Of a stretch of 64,000 nt of DNA, positions 1-11,564 are shown in pieces. The notes under the pieces were generated by a model. The model was not told the origin of the DNA and made no database searches. It worked only from the letters and a program-made list of their open reading frames with translations. The DNA comes from Piper betle (Eukaryota > Streptophyta > Magnoliopsida > Piperales > Piperaceae), in the NCBI GenBank assembly GCA_033002965.1, contig JAURVB010012589.1, positions 48,715-112,714 on the forward strand. Reading direction: 5' to 3'. A program made the position numbers and the translations under genes. Position 1 is the stretch's first letter. The number at the start of each line of letters is the position of its first letter.

Positions 1-745
1 CTGACGCCAAAAATTTTCAAAGTTACAATCAACTAGAAAACAATGGAGCAATGGGACATATTAACAGCAATCCAAATCACAAAGGCAACACACAACAATA
101 AAAATAGCTGGTGACACAGATAACAATTAGTTTCAAGCTTGTTATTGCTCTTCTTCTTTTTAGTTTGAGAGAACAAACAAATGTATGAAACATTACTAAT
201 TGATACAGGACAAGCTCTACTTGATTTAAGAACATGTTGAGAATTAAAAAACATACATTGAGTATTTTTATTAGTAGTATGAGAATTTAATAGTTCTGTT
301 GTTAAATTTAGATTCCTAGTATTATTATAATTTTTCTTAGTGATTTACTTATGTTATTTGGTCTCTTGAATCTATAAATATATTGTCTTAGACCTAGAGT
401 TTACGCATTGTTATTGGATACAAATTATTGTTTTGGTGGATTTCAAAGTTGTTCCTCCTCCTATTCCTCCTTTCTTCCTCAAAATTTCACTCTTCTATTT
501 TCTTATCCTAAACTATTTTTCCCTTCCATGCCATGCCGTTCACCATCACTAATCTACATCTTCTTCTTCTTCTTCTTTCACTAGATACCCTTCGATCCTA
601 GACTAGGCTCCACGTGAATACAAATGACAACATTTTAGATGGCGAGATGCCCTTCTGGATGCCAACTCTTCTCCTTTATCTGGGTTTGGGACGAACAATA
701 CACAAACATTGGTGGAGTTTCACTAATCCACATAAAAAATGTAAA
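1..745. other. Spacer, no gene recognised
   Basis: I see no conserved coding sequence here. The region is AT-rich, with a pyrimidine-rich stretch at about 448-600 made of TTC/TCC runs. It lies 3' of the minus-strand folate-receptor-like gene and may hold its 3' UTR. One further small terminal exon of that gene cannot be excluded. Confidence 0.5.
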
Positions 746-2423
746 TTATAGGAAAAAAATTTTCAGTTGGGCTGACCTTATATGTAACACACCAGCTGTT
801 AGCACCATTCCTCCAACTGCCCAAGAAACTCTCTCACTAATTGCCATTTCCCTGACTAACTCATAGAAGTTGCCAATGAATTGTGTACTTTCAGTATTCA
901 CAGGCTTTCCAGACTGGGTAGTTCTCCATGAGCTAGAAATTGAATCCAAACTGGAGTTCCCACCAAAGCAGAAGGGCTCTTCCTTAGGCTTGTTGCTGTC
1001 CACAGGAACATACACTGAGAACCCAGCCAAGTGGCACAATTCTGTCCCATTCGAAACCCACTCAGTAGCCCTACCACAAATTATGTCATTCGATGCACAT
1101 GGCATCAAAAGCTGCATCAACAGGAGACATCTTTGTACATAGATATCCAAGAAAAGGTTCAATCAAGAAATCATCAACAAATATGGTGGAGAATACATAC
1201 ATGATTTTTTATATTCATTGAAAAATATGCATGCGAGCAAGCATGCATCACCATGTCACAGAAAGAAGCACATATCAAGGGAGGTCCAGGTGTAACTCCA
1301 ATACGGGGATCACATATGGAACATTCCAAAAGTTCCCACAAATGCAGGCATTCTTGGCTTGCTTCCCCTGCAGCAGCTAATTCTCTAACAGAAATGAAGG
1401 CGGGATGTGTCTGAGTAACATCACAACAAGTATTTTTCTTAAATACTCGGCAAAGAGTTAAATCTTTGGGTCCCTTTTTCACCGCCCTGGGGGGTTTTCC
1501 TTCAAACGGGAATGGAGGGAAGCGACCACCAGGTGAGATGCATACTCCATCGGATTTTTCTGTGTTGGAGGTAGATCATAAGTGCTCTCAATTTACTTTC
1601 ACGAGCAGTTAAAAAAGAGCTAGTATGATTTCTTGGCTTTTAAAAACGAAGAATAGAGCAACAGGACATTAAATAAAGAATTTATTCGGTTCAAACCAAC
1701 TAATTTGTCGATTGGACTGAAGTATTACATTTCGTATTAAATTTGTAGCTATAGGAGTCAAAATTCATTAACATAAATTTAAAGGATTACATTTCTTATT
1801 CAATTTGTAGTTATAAGAACCAAGACTATCCCATTAACCTTGTACCTACATCCTGTTGGTTGTTATATAACTAAAACAGAACATACTTTTCAAGAAGAAA
1901 ATCCACAAAATTTGATAGCTTGTTAGAAGACTACATTTGATCTTTCAAATAATACAAGAGCTTACCAAGTCACTAGCTTCCTTGGCCAAGAAGTACATTT
2001 TTTTGCGAAATGCTACAGCAAAGATGTATTAATTTTTTTGAAGTAGCTCACGTCAAGAGTATAATGATCATGTTAAGTTATATTATTACGAAGCTAATTC
2101 ATAATCCAAACATTCATCAAACAAATGCAGCTGCACCTTACCAAAAGATAACTTCCAGAAAAATTAGGCTATCCACTTCTAATCAAAATACCTACCACAA
2201 AATGTCCTCTTACAAATCTCAATTCCAAGAATAAAACATAAAACCACACAAAGATATTGGTGATCCCGAACAATACTTCAATCCCGCTTCCAAGAGAAAC
2301 CGCATGCAATTAGAAAACATAAAGAAATTAATACTTACCGGAGAAGCAAGGAACAACCAGATGGTCGTGGAAGAAGAAGAAGAGGAGGAGAAGCAAGGAG
2401 CGAACTCCTTCAAGACCCGCCAT
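746..2423 (-). CDS. Plant folate-receptor-like cysteine-rich membrane protein
   Basis: Three exons join in phase: 2339-2423, 1201-1559 and 746-1111 (about 269 residues). The start is the ATG at 2423, followed by a Leu/Phe-rich signal peptide (MAGLEGVRSLLLLLFFFF). Exon 2 carries the folate-receptor-type cysteine block, seen as TLCRVFKKNTCCD, ECLHLWELLECSICDP and PGPPLICASFCD. Exon 3 continues with NDIICGRATEWVSNGTELC and ends in a hydrophobic segment near VSWAVGGMVLTAGVL, a probable membrane anchor. Splice junctions are GT-AG, and exons 1 plus 2 total 444 nt. Family knowledge: these plant proteins share the Folate_rec cysteine pattern with animal folate receptors, but folate binding in plants is not something I can assert. 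The family assignment is firm. The last exon's 3' end is less certain, because a donor-like GGTGTGTT occurs near the end and a short extra exon could exist downstream. Confidence 0.82.
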
Positions 2424-4013
2424 CAAAACGCATGATCAAGGTTCAACCAAGCCTTGCTCTGACCTATTCCTCCCAAAGTCGTCAACTTTGCAGCCCGTAT
2501 CGGGGATCCGCCGGAGCAGTTGGTGGTGGTTGTCGCACCGGCGGCGACTCTCGGGTAGAGACCAAGCGACGAGGAGATGGTGATTGAATGAAAGAGATGG
2601 GCCGGCATGGAGCTCTACTTGGGCCCAAAAGAAGGCCCACCTGCTAAATACATTAAGCCCATTAAGAGCTATATATGGCTTCAAAGCCCACTGTGAGAGG
2701 AGGGCCAAAATTGTTCAATTGTTCGAGTATAAGCAACGTCTAATTTGGTTTTATAAGCTGATACAAATTAAACAATCCAGTGAGCTGCGAAGAGATTATT
2801 ACTACGAAAAAGTTAAACAGTTCTCATAATTTATTCAGAAAAATAGAATGTCGCTGGTGACATACTCTCTAGCCTCCGCAATGCAGGCATTAAACGATTT
2901 TTTTAAATTTATTATTCTTAAATTTAACTATTCTCAATTGATATATATTTTAACGTTAATTTAGATCGACATAAAATATAATACACTCTAATTTAAAACA
3001 TTTTCCAGAATATTTATTGGTTTTACTTGATTTATTCTATAGTATATAGTTATTTATTATAGTCCTAACAATTATATTTATTTTTAAAATTTTATTATAT
3101 TATTATTTATTAATTAGTCTATATTCATCAATTTTCAAATTAAAAGATCTACTTACTTAAAAATGGTTAAACTTAAAGTAGCATTTGATTTTGGATAATT
3201 AAGATTTTTATTTCTAACTGTGATAATAAAAGTGTAAAATTGTAATTTAATTTATTTTTATAAATAAGAGATAAAAGATCGTATTATGAAATATAGAGTT
3301 GGAGGGTACGTAAAAGATCATAATTCAAAAAACTTCAATACAAAACTACTATTTATATGAATAAAATATAAAAGTCAATATTTTAAAATAGTTGGACAGG
3401 ACAATAGAGAGACCATGGGAAAAGCAGATAGGGCGAAAATCAGAGATTAAATTAACCAGTTCGGGGGTTCCACATGCAGCATTAGCACCATTATATATAC
3501 GCTAATCTGATCATTTGACTCTAAACAAGTTTAGTACACTTTTCCGCCGTCTTCCTCTTAAAAAGTAAAACGTGGGTATCACTACACCCTGCCGCCGTCC
3601 CCAGCCTTCCCAGCTCGCAACTCCCAAAGACCAACAAACCATTTTTTGAAAGCACCACAACTTATTCATGCTCCTTGCTACACTGATTGCGTCTTTGCAT
3701 GTTATTCATAGATAACCATAGAAAACTTTATGTCATGTCCGGCAAAAAGCTAAGCCGACTTCTATGTAAGTTCCAGGCGACGCACGGGTCTCACGAAGAA
3801 CTCCTTTCCTCATTTTCCTGATGTCCACAATGGAGGCGTGGTCAACATCTAGAATATCATTGATTTGACAATCTTATCTCCGTCGAAATATTATCTCTGT
3901 CCACAAAGGAGCCAAGCAGGGTGGTGAGGTCACAACTTACATCTTTGATCATCAAGCTTGCTATTTATTTAATATTTGGATTCGGGGGAAAGCTATAATT
4001 ATTATTCTAAGAT
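2424..4013. other. Divergent intergenic spacer between the folate-receptor-like and LOR genes
   Basis: This spacer should hold both promoters. Positions 2424-2640 are moderately GC-rich and probably include the 5' UTR of the minus-strand gene. Positions 2880-3400 are very AT-rich with no ORF of interest. I see no repeat or RNA gene. Confidence 0.5.
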
Positions 4014-4843
4014 ATGGGAGCCATGGGATATTTGCCACACAGTGAAGAAGACGGTGATTCTAGTATCTGCTCTTCTTTCATCATCTCGTGCAGTCTCACT
4101 GTTTGGCGCAAGTCTCTGCTCTTCCATGGCAATGGCTACGCCGTGTTTGACGACTCCGATGGGAGCCTTATCTTCAGAGTCGACAACTACTCGTACAGGT
4201 GGAGAGAAAAGACGTTCTTGATGGATGGCTGCGGACATGTTTTGATCACCATTATACGTCGCAGAAAGGTAAATTAAACCATCAATCCAATCCACTAATT
4301 ATATATCACGTCCTATAGTTATCTGTACGTAGCAAGTTAATCAATTTCTACATAAATTTTGCAACAGATCAAATGGGGGATTGGAGAGAGCTGGGAAGCT
4401 TACAGAGGCGAGATGGAAATGGGTTCTCAAGCGACGCCACTGTTAACAGCTACAAAGGCTCTGGGGATCCCCAGATGCAGCGTATTGGTGGGGAAGGGAG
4501 ACGCAGATGCACCTGCAGCTTCTTTCAGCATGCATTGGTGCACTAATCAAGACTGTTTAAAGATCTATAATACAACCAGTTCTTCCTCCAGATCGCAGTT
4601 AGTAGCGGAGGTACATATATTTGACCTAGTGTCAGTGTCACGTGTAGATGACATTAGCTTATCAACACCCATATTTGTGGTGGTAATGGAGTTTGTAAAT
4701 GACCATTTTTTCAGGTAAGGAGGAAGTCCGGGCCGACGCCGGGAACGTTGTACAGTAAAGATGTAATGACATTGAGGGTGGTGCTCGATACAGATGTAAC
4801 TATTGTAATGGCTATGGTCATGATCAATGATGCCATGAGATAA
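4014..4843 (+). CDS. LURP-one-related (LOR, DUF567) protein
   Basis: Three exons, 4014-4268, 4368-4610 and 4715-4843, all with phase-0 GT-AG junctions, give 208 residues, a normal length for the family. Exon 1 has the family signature LTVWRKSLLFHGNGYAVFDD, then FRVDNYSYRWREKTFLMDGCGHVLITIIRRRK. Exon 2 carries SWEAYRGE and, near its end, CLKIYNTT followed by LVAE. Exon 3 opens with VRRK and has KDVMTLRVVLD near the C terminus, matching the usual LOR ending. Family knowledge: LOR proteins adopt a Tubby-like 12-stranded barrel around a central helix, and Arabidopsis LURP1 is needed for full basal defence against an oomycete. The biochemical role is unknown. The start is the first in-frame ATG before the conserved block. 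The middle of exon 2 is poorly conserved. No break is seen. Confidence 0.88.
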
Positions 4844-6543
4844 ACAACAACTAAGTTTTGTATCGTTAATAATCAATATCATTCTTTCTTTCAACGCTTT
4901 TCTTTTGGTTAACGATCAACACTTCTTCTACTTCTTCTTCTTCTTTTAAAAAAGAAAATGTTGATCTGCTTCTTTTCGGGGAAAGAAGCATGGGCTGTTC
5001 TTTTTCTTGTTGGAGAAATGATTATTATAAATAATGTTACAGCCCTTCTATGAAACCCTGTTTCTCATGAATTCATAGACAGTACTGGATGGCATTAGCC
5101 ATCTAGCAAGAGCTTAATGTTAAAAATTTGAGGAGTGAGACGAACAAGAAAAATTAAGATAAGACATGAAGAGCACAAGGAATAGTGGAAACACCGTTAT
5201 CAATGAACAATGTTTTCTCGGGTTATAATTAATCAATCAAGTTCCACATTGATACTAACCCGTACATATATAATTATTTATGTAAGCCTTAACATCATCT
5301 TATAAAATATGTTTGTACAAATTGTACTTTGTATAACAATATATCCGGAGACAACAATGCAAAGAAAGGTTACAATCGGCTGCTTAATCAATCACATATA
5401 TTACTTCCAAGTGGGAGTGTTCATAAAGTGAAATTTTGCTCGGTAGGTTTAAATCGGCCTCATTTGTTTTTGAGTTCAAGTAACGTTTATCGGTAATTGA
5501 GTTAATTTGATTTTGACTCAAACTTAGAATAACTAATTTTGTATTTATCTATATCCCCTTTAGCATAATTTACACCAAAAAACAATGAAGAACTGATAAA
5601 TTTCAATTTCTCATATAATATTACCATAAAAAATTAAGAGTAAAACCCAATACTCTCATTTAAAGTATTATGCGCCCCACTTTGTTAATGCTTTAGTCAT
5701 AGTTTACAAAGAAAATATAATATGAATATCTAAAATCAAATATCTGTACGTTCAAAAAAACAAAAGCATTAAATTTCTAATACAAGCTCAAATTTGCTTT
5801 GTTTGAATTTTAAGTTTGAACTTTAAATCAAGCTTTTATCAAGTCGAACATCATGAACCGTCATGATTCCAATCTTCTCTCTTCATAATATTACCATCGC
5901 CCATGCGCAGGATCCACTCAATAGAAGTATTGATGCTGGTACAACTGCAATTGGAATGACTAATTAAGCAACACTATTTTTTAAGAACGTAAGCACCTAG
6001 GCAACAACAATCCTGAAACCGTATATTTGACAACCAAGACGAAAAGATCGACGCTCAGAGATCGGAAAATTAAGAAAACCGCATAAAATAACGTACATGA
6101 CGGCTATACTGGATTGTTGACCATCTCCCTCACTAGTCCCTAGCAAAGAACATTGACAAGCTTTCTCGAGAGAATATCCGTGGGTATCATTTATCTATCA
6201 ATGGAAATTAAACAAGGGCACGCAAGTGCAATGGATTCCATGGTTCTACCTAATTTGAACGACAAGAGAGAAATAGGAAATGTCATGTTTTCTTTACTCT
6301 CTTTTTTGTTCTGTTCTTTTTCAAATTTAGATCATTTGATGACATTCCGACAATACAGCTGGTTCTAAGGTGTCTTATATTCCATGGAATGCATTCGTTT
6401 CTTATTATCAATGCCCTTCATAATGTTCAACCTTTCCATGAGAAGGGCTTTCTCACAAGTCAGGTTCAACAGTGTGGACTTCATGCATATGCTTGAAGGA
6501 GCTAAGAATACACTGGCATGCCCAATTCATAAATTCAATTTCC

Positions 6544-6627
6544 ACGGTACTTAGGTTTTCTTAAGAATTCAGAATGAGAATTCATAAGTTTAGGATGGTA
6601 CTATTCTCATTCTTAATTCTTAAAAAA
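6544..6627. repeat. Imperfect inverted repeat (MITE-like hairpin)
   Basis: The left arm around 6544-6575 contains CTTAAGAATTCAGAATGAGA. The right arm around 6602-6627 contains TCTCATTCTTAATTCTTAA, its near-perfect reverse complement. About 25 bases separate them. The predicted stem is about 25-30 bp. No target duplication is clear, so this could be a MITE remnant or a chance foldback in AT-rich DNA. Confidence 0.5.
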
Positions 6628-8399
6628 ACTAACGCATCCATTTTTTACATTTTATATCAGATTAAATAAATTAATAAACTATTGAAGTTGGAACCTCTAA
6701 TTATAATTAAAAGAAACTTTTATTGAAATTTGAACTTATTTAGAAAAATATTCATGATTATTATGTAGAATTAGCCATATGAAAAAATTCTGAGAAAGAA
6801 TGAGAGAGATTTGAGGCAGGCCAAGAAGCCACGGTGCTCTATTGAGAGTGGCTTGATACATCATGCATTATCTGAAAATAAACACGAGTGGTTGGAACAT
6901 AATCGTCTATTTAAACTGTAGCTATTATTATTAAATAATAAAAAAAGACCTTTTACCGGAAAGGGGGAAAGGCTTTTAATGTTACCAGCCAGTAAAAAAA
7001 TCAGACTTAATTACTTTAAAAGAAAAAAATAACTACAAACTATTTTTGACACCCTCCTCTTAAACAGAGGTTAAGTGACATTGTTTTTTTTAAAAAAAAA
7101 AAGAAGTTAAGGGCAAGAATCAACCCAACTAAATATGTTATGGGCAGTGGCCGGCTACATGTAGCCAAACTCCTGTCCTGTTGGAGCGGCCAGACCTGGC
7201 ACCCCTGTTACCAGAGCAGCCAAGATATGGTTGCTTCAGAAGGAGATCAACCTCCGACAGCCCTTTTTTTATTTATTTTTTAAATCTTTGAGTTGGATCT
7301 ATTTCTATAAAATTGTGGGTCGTTTAATTTTTGTTTGTTTGTAACCAAAGCCAGCTAATCTGGGGGACAGTTGTTATAAAGTTTCTCTTCTGTTGACAAT
7401 TATGCTTGACTTTCGTACCAGCTGTCAACGTAGAAAACGTTGCTTACTTTTCTTGTAAAAGCTCATAAAAAGATTAATTTAAATAAGATAATTATGTCAT
7501 ATTTTTTATCCATAAAAAAATTATAAATTAATTGTGGGCCATAATGGTAATTTTCTCGTAGCGACACTTCTCGTTCTAACTCTACCTCCCCTAACTTTCA
7601 CGTGAACCTGAAGAACTTGGACATATTTTTTTACTAGCAGATGAAACTGTTACAACCCTGATCCTGTGGCCACAGAACGATACATCACAATATTCCGGTG
7701 TAGCAGCTCCATTGTTTTTGGTAGTCAGTGAATCAGTGGAAACAAGTATCGCCCACTCCCATTTCATGGCTTCCCCAAATTAGTGACAGTTGAATAGCTT
7801 AAAAAACATTCATTGTCTGGTGACTTCTCATGTCGGCCACTCTATTAATCTCGAGTTTTTCATGTATCGGGCTCTAATTAACAATTTGCCAACAAAACGC
7901 ATTTTAATTATATATTGACTTATTGGCATTTCAGAGAACTTTGGATAAGCTATCCCTATCTTAACCACTAATTAGGTTGACACCAGCGCCTTGTGCGGAC
8001 TATTATTCTTTAATTAATTAGTTTGTAAAAATAAGTTATTTTAATTATAATTCTTATTAATTTTTTAATACGTGAATTTTTTTAAACCATTAATCGGTGT
8101 TTTTTGTAGATCTAAATATAATTATTATGTCTACCAATTTCACCCGGTCTACTACACCACCACCTTAAAATTTGGTGTGTTTTGTATATGTGTACCATTT
8201 TAAGCCGTACCCATTTTATTTTATTTGAAATTTTCACAAAAAAGCTTCTTTTTTTTGTTAAAAGTCAGGTTATTTTAACCAGTATTTAATAAAATATTGA
8301 TGAAAAATATTTTTAATATTTAATAAATTATTATATTTATTATTTTATAATATAATTGAACCTAGTTTGATCGGTCAAACAAAATATACCTTATTCTCT

Positions 8400-9470
8400 T
8401 ATTTTCCTAGTTTTAGTTTTTTTTAGTTTTCTCATAGTATTAGGTTTTTCTCTTTTATTAAAACACTTAATTTTTTTAGTTTTAGTTTTCCTATAATATT
8501 ATTATTTTCTATTTTATTAGAACACCTATTTTTTGTACTTTTAATTTTCCTAGTTTTTCTATAATATTATGATTTTCTATTTTATTAAAACACCTAATTT
8601 TCGTAGTTTAAAATTCCTAGTATTCATATAATATATAGGCTTTCATATTATATTAAACTATCCACTTGGCGTAATATATAATTTTTCTATTTTTAATTTT
8701 TTTATTTTTCTTATAATATATAGGCTTTTATATTTAGTGAGAACACACGACAATATATATAGAAAAAATTTTATTAAAATTATTATTAATTTTGAATTCT
8801 TAATCTTTGATTTAATTCTCCTAATTTTCCTAGTTTTAGTTTTTCTAGTTTTCCTAAATATTAGACTTTCCTATTTTATTAGAACATCTATTTTTTCTAG
8901 TTTTAATGTTCCTACTATTTATAGTTTTCCTATAATATTAAGCTTTCATATTTTATTAAAACACCTACTTTTTCTAATTTTAGTTTTCCTAATTTTTCTA
9001 TAACATTAGGTTTTCCTATTTTATTAGAACAACTAATTTTCATAATTTTAGTTTACATAGTTATCCTATAATATATAACGATATATTAAACTACCTATTT
9101 AGTGTAAAATCCACTTGGCATAACCTTTTTATTAGTGTTTCTAATGTTTATATAATATTCAGCTTTCCTATTTTATTAAAACACCTCATTTTCTTTGTTT
9201 TAGTTTATATATTTTATCTATAATATTAGGCATTCGTATTTTATTAGAACACCTAATTTTTGTAATTTTAATTTTCTTAGTTTTCCTATTCCTATAATAT
9301 TAACTTCCTATTTTATTAAAACACCTAATTTTCCTAGTTTTTCTATAATATTAGGTTTTCCTATTTTATTAGAACACTTAATTTTATTAATTTTAGTGTT
9401 TCTAATTTTCCTATAGTACATAGGTCTTTCTGTTATCATATATTAAACTATTTACTTGTCGTAAAGTCTA
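8400..9470. repeat. Degenerate minisatellite, ~70-bp monomer, ~440-bp higher-order period
   Basis: A unit built from CCTATTTTATTARAACACCTA, TTTTCCTAGTTTTAGTTTT and CCTATAATATTAGG recurs about a dozen times. The ATAATATTA element falls near 8488, 8556, 8627, 8710, 8929, 8996, 9066, 9149, 9218, 9290, 9342 and 9411, a spacing of about 70 bases. The first four positions match the next four at an offset of about 440. A variant containing AAACTA and CCACTTGGCRTAA appears near 8660, 9100 and 9450 and marks the higher-order unit. ORFs read from it are simply translated repeat. Confidence 0.75.
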
Positions 9471-10191
9471 CATGGAATAAAAAATTATGTTATTAGATAG
9501 ATAATATAAAGACATTTAAAAAAGAAGAAGTTGTGAGTCACTAAAGGCGAGAAAATTTTTGCAGCCAAATTTGGCCAACACGGGCCAGGCTGCCTTTGGC
9601 TAGATCTTGTCGGGGTTACACCACCTGAACCAAGGCCGCAATGGCATAAATTTTTTTATTTCTGCGAGTGGTAAGAAAAGGCACAATTTTGTTTAAATTA
9701 TATCAGAAACTCCAATCTATAATTGAAATATATTTTGTTTCAATATGACAAATCAAAAACTTTACACTCTGATATGTAAAGAGCTCTCTCACAACTTGTC
9801 GGCTCCCATATTTTAAGTTTAGCGAAACAGGGGAAATCAACTGGACTACATTTTTAACCGCCACTTTTATGACTCTTTATCATTACATATTATAAATTTG
9901 GACGACACTGCTCCCTTAAGTGTACATTAATGATAGTGAGTAGCTACAACGTGAGGAAATTTGCATTATCGTCCATGCAGCGACTAGGATTTAGACGGCA
10001 AATTTGCAACCAGCACTCACGAAGATATCTATAAGATCACCGAAGAGAACTAGGTTTAGCGTACATGTTGCATACGTACAGCGGGTACTAGTAAATAAGG
10101 TTCTTATACATATATCTCATACACAATCGAACAATGCTGTTTACTCGGTCACTGTGCACGCACTCATCGTCTATAGATTCGATCTGAGATC

Positions 10192-10822
10192 TCACACATC
10201 AGGGGGAGGTTGGTTGTCCTCCAACCTGGTTGCTATTTCAGTTACTCTTTCATGAGCAGCCGGCAGCTTCCTCCGTCCGAGCCTGCTGGAATTCTTGCTC
10301 CCTCCTAAAAAAAGTCATTGATTTGATGAATGCAATAGCATCGATAATAAGGAACGGAACGGAGCAAAAACAATATGATTATTAGGTTAAATCGATATAA
10401 ATTATAATGACCGTTTCAACCCTACATAAATGAAATGAGTAGAATACTCTTCTTCTACGGGGTGCAGGTGCAAGTGAAATGAACAGTAATTCTTAGTGGC
10501 CATGTTCAGTTTTATGAATGCATTCATTTAACCACCCAAACTAAGTACTTACCAAGGAAAAGTTACCACTAACTCAAAACAGAATACTACACAGACAACC
10601 GACACTCTTGTAGCTATAGGTCCGATAGAAACTTTATATAGAGACAAATTCACGTAGGAAGAAGCGCATTATTGTTTCAATAATTCAAGTTCGATGACGA
10701 CCCTTTCGTCTCCTTCACAGACGACTCGGTAAGGTCTATAACAACGCGCTAATCTAGCTAACCAAAGCACCTATATATAAAATAACATATCGATATGAAG
10801 TAATGAATATTATCTAATAAGT

Positions 10823-10861
<39 letters not shown>

Positions 10862-11564
10862 GTATATATCATGTGAGTATTACATATGCCAAACAAATAT
10901 GTTACAGCGATGAGAAAGCATAGATTGAATTATCATATTACCGGAGAATGGCGAAACCGGTGGAGTAGTACCGGAGCTGGCCGGGGAGACAGGGGGAGAC
11001 ACATAACCAGGTGGCTTCACGATCATGATAGTACGAGTAACGCTCTTCACTTCCTCAGATCTGTCTCCCTTCCCACCTACTGCTTCCCCTGAAACAGTAA
11101 CAACTTCCTCGAAAACAACAAATCAACTCCTATACATAGTACAAAACAGTAGTTACAAACTCTCCTACTAAAACAGAGAAAACATTCTAGGGATCCACTC
11201 TTTGTATATAATATGAGGATGATCTGATCCGTCGACTCTTCGCTCGCCTTAATAGAAGAAAAACTATAAACTAGAAACAACCTAGCAAGGAAATCAGCCA
11301 TGGATTCCACGCAGAGATAGCTAATTTAGACAAAGCTAGCAGCTAATGAACAAATCTTAAGTTGTGTAGGAGAAACAGTTCGGTAATTAGACGATGAACC
11401 TAGCTATGTGTGCGATGTGAGTGTGCAACTTATATGATACCTTTATTAGGCGAATTAGCAGGGGGATTGGAAGAGAAGGAGGAATATTTGCGGAGGCGGC
11501 CGAGGCCGTTGTCAGGGCGGGGTCCGGCGACGGTGTCGTCCCAAAGCTGGTCGAGGAGGCTCAT
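10192..11564 (-). CDS. Dormancy/auxin-associated protein (DRM1/ARP family)
   Basis: Three exons at 11441-11564, 10942-11088 and 10192-10304 add to 384 nt (127 residues) with consistent phases. The N terminus MSLLDQLWDDTVAGPRPDNG and the following LGRLRK are the family hallmark. Exon 2 carries VTRTIMIVKPPGY, then a Pro/Ser stretch ending PPVSPFSG, typical of the longer DRM1-like subgroup. The C-terminal exon is divergent: where relatives have a basic FRFRRRS-type motif followed by a short Pro-rich tail, this one has SRLGRRK and ends QPPPDV. Family knowledge: these small, largely disordered proteins are strongly expressed in dormant buds and sugar-starved tissue and are repressed by auxin; their molecular function is not settled. 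The family call is firm for exons 1-2. The third exon rests on splice phase and the proline-rich ending. Confidence 0.85.
10827..10868. repeat. (TA)n/(TATG)n microsatellite in DRM1 intron 2
   Basis: A TA run of about 11 units is followed by TATG/TGTA repeats. It lies inside the second intron of the DRM1-like gene and is a likely length-polymorphic marker. Confidence 0.85.

Larger units (their letters stand above)
4844..10191. other. Long AT-rich spacer with repeats
   Basis: No conserved gene is visible over about 5.3 kb. The open frames here are short and unlike any family I know. The spacer contains a hairpin repeat at about 6544-6627, a minisatellite at about 8400-9470, and two short islands of higher GC at about 7140-7260 and 9560-9640. 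Those islands look like relics of inserted DNA and cannot be assigned. Confidence 0.5.
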
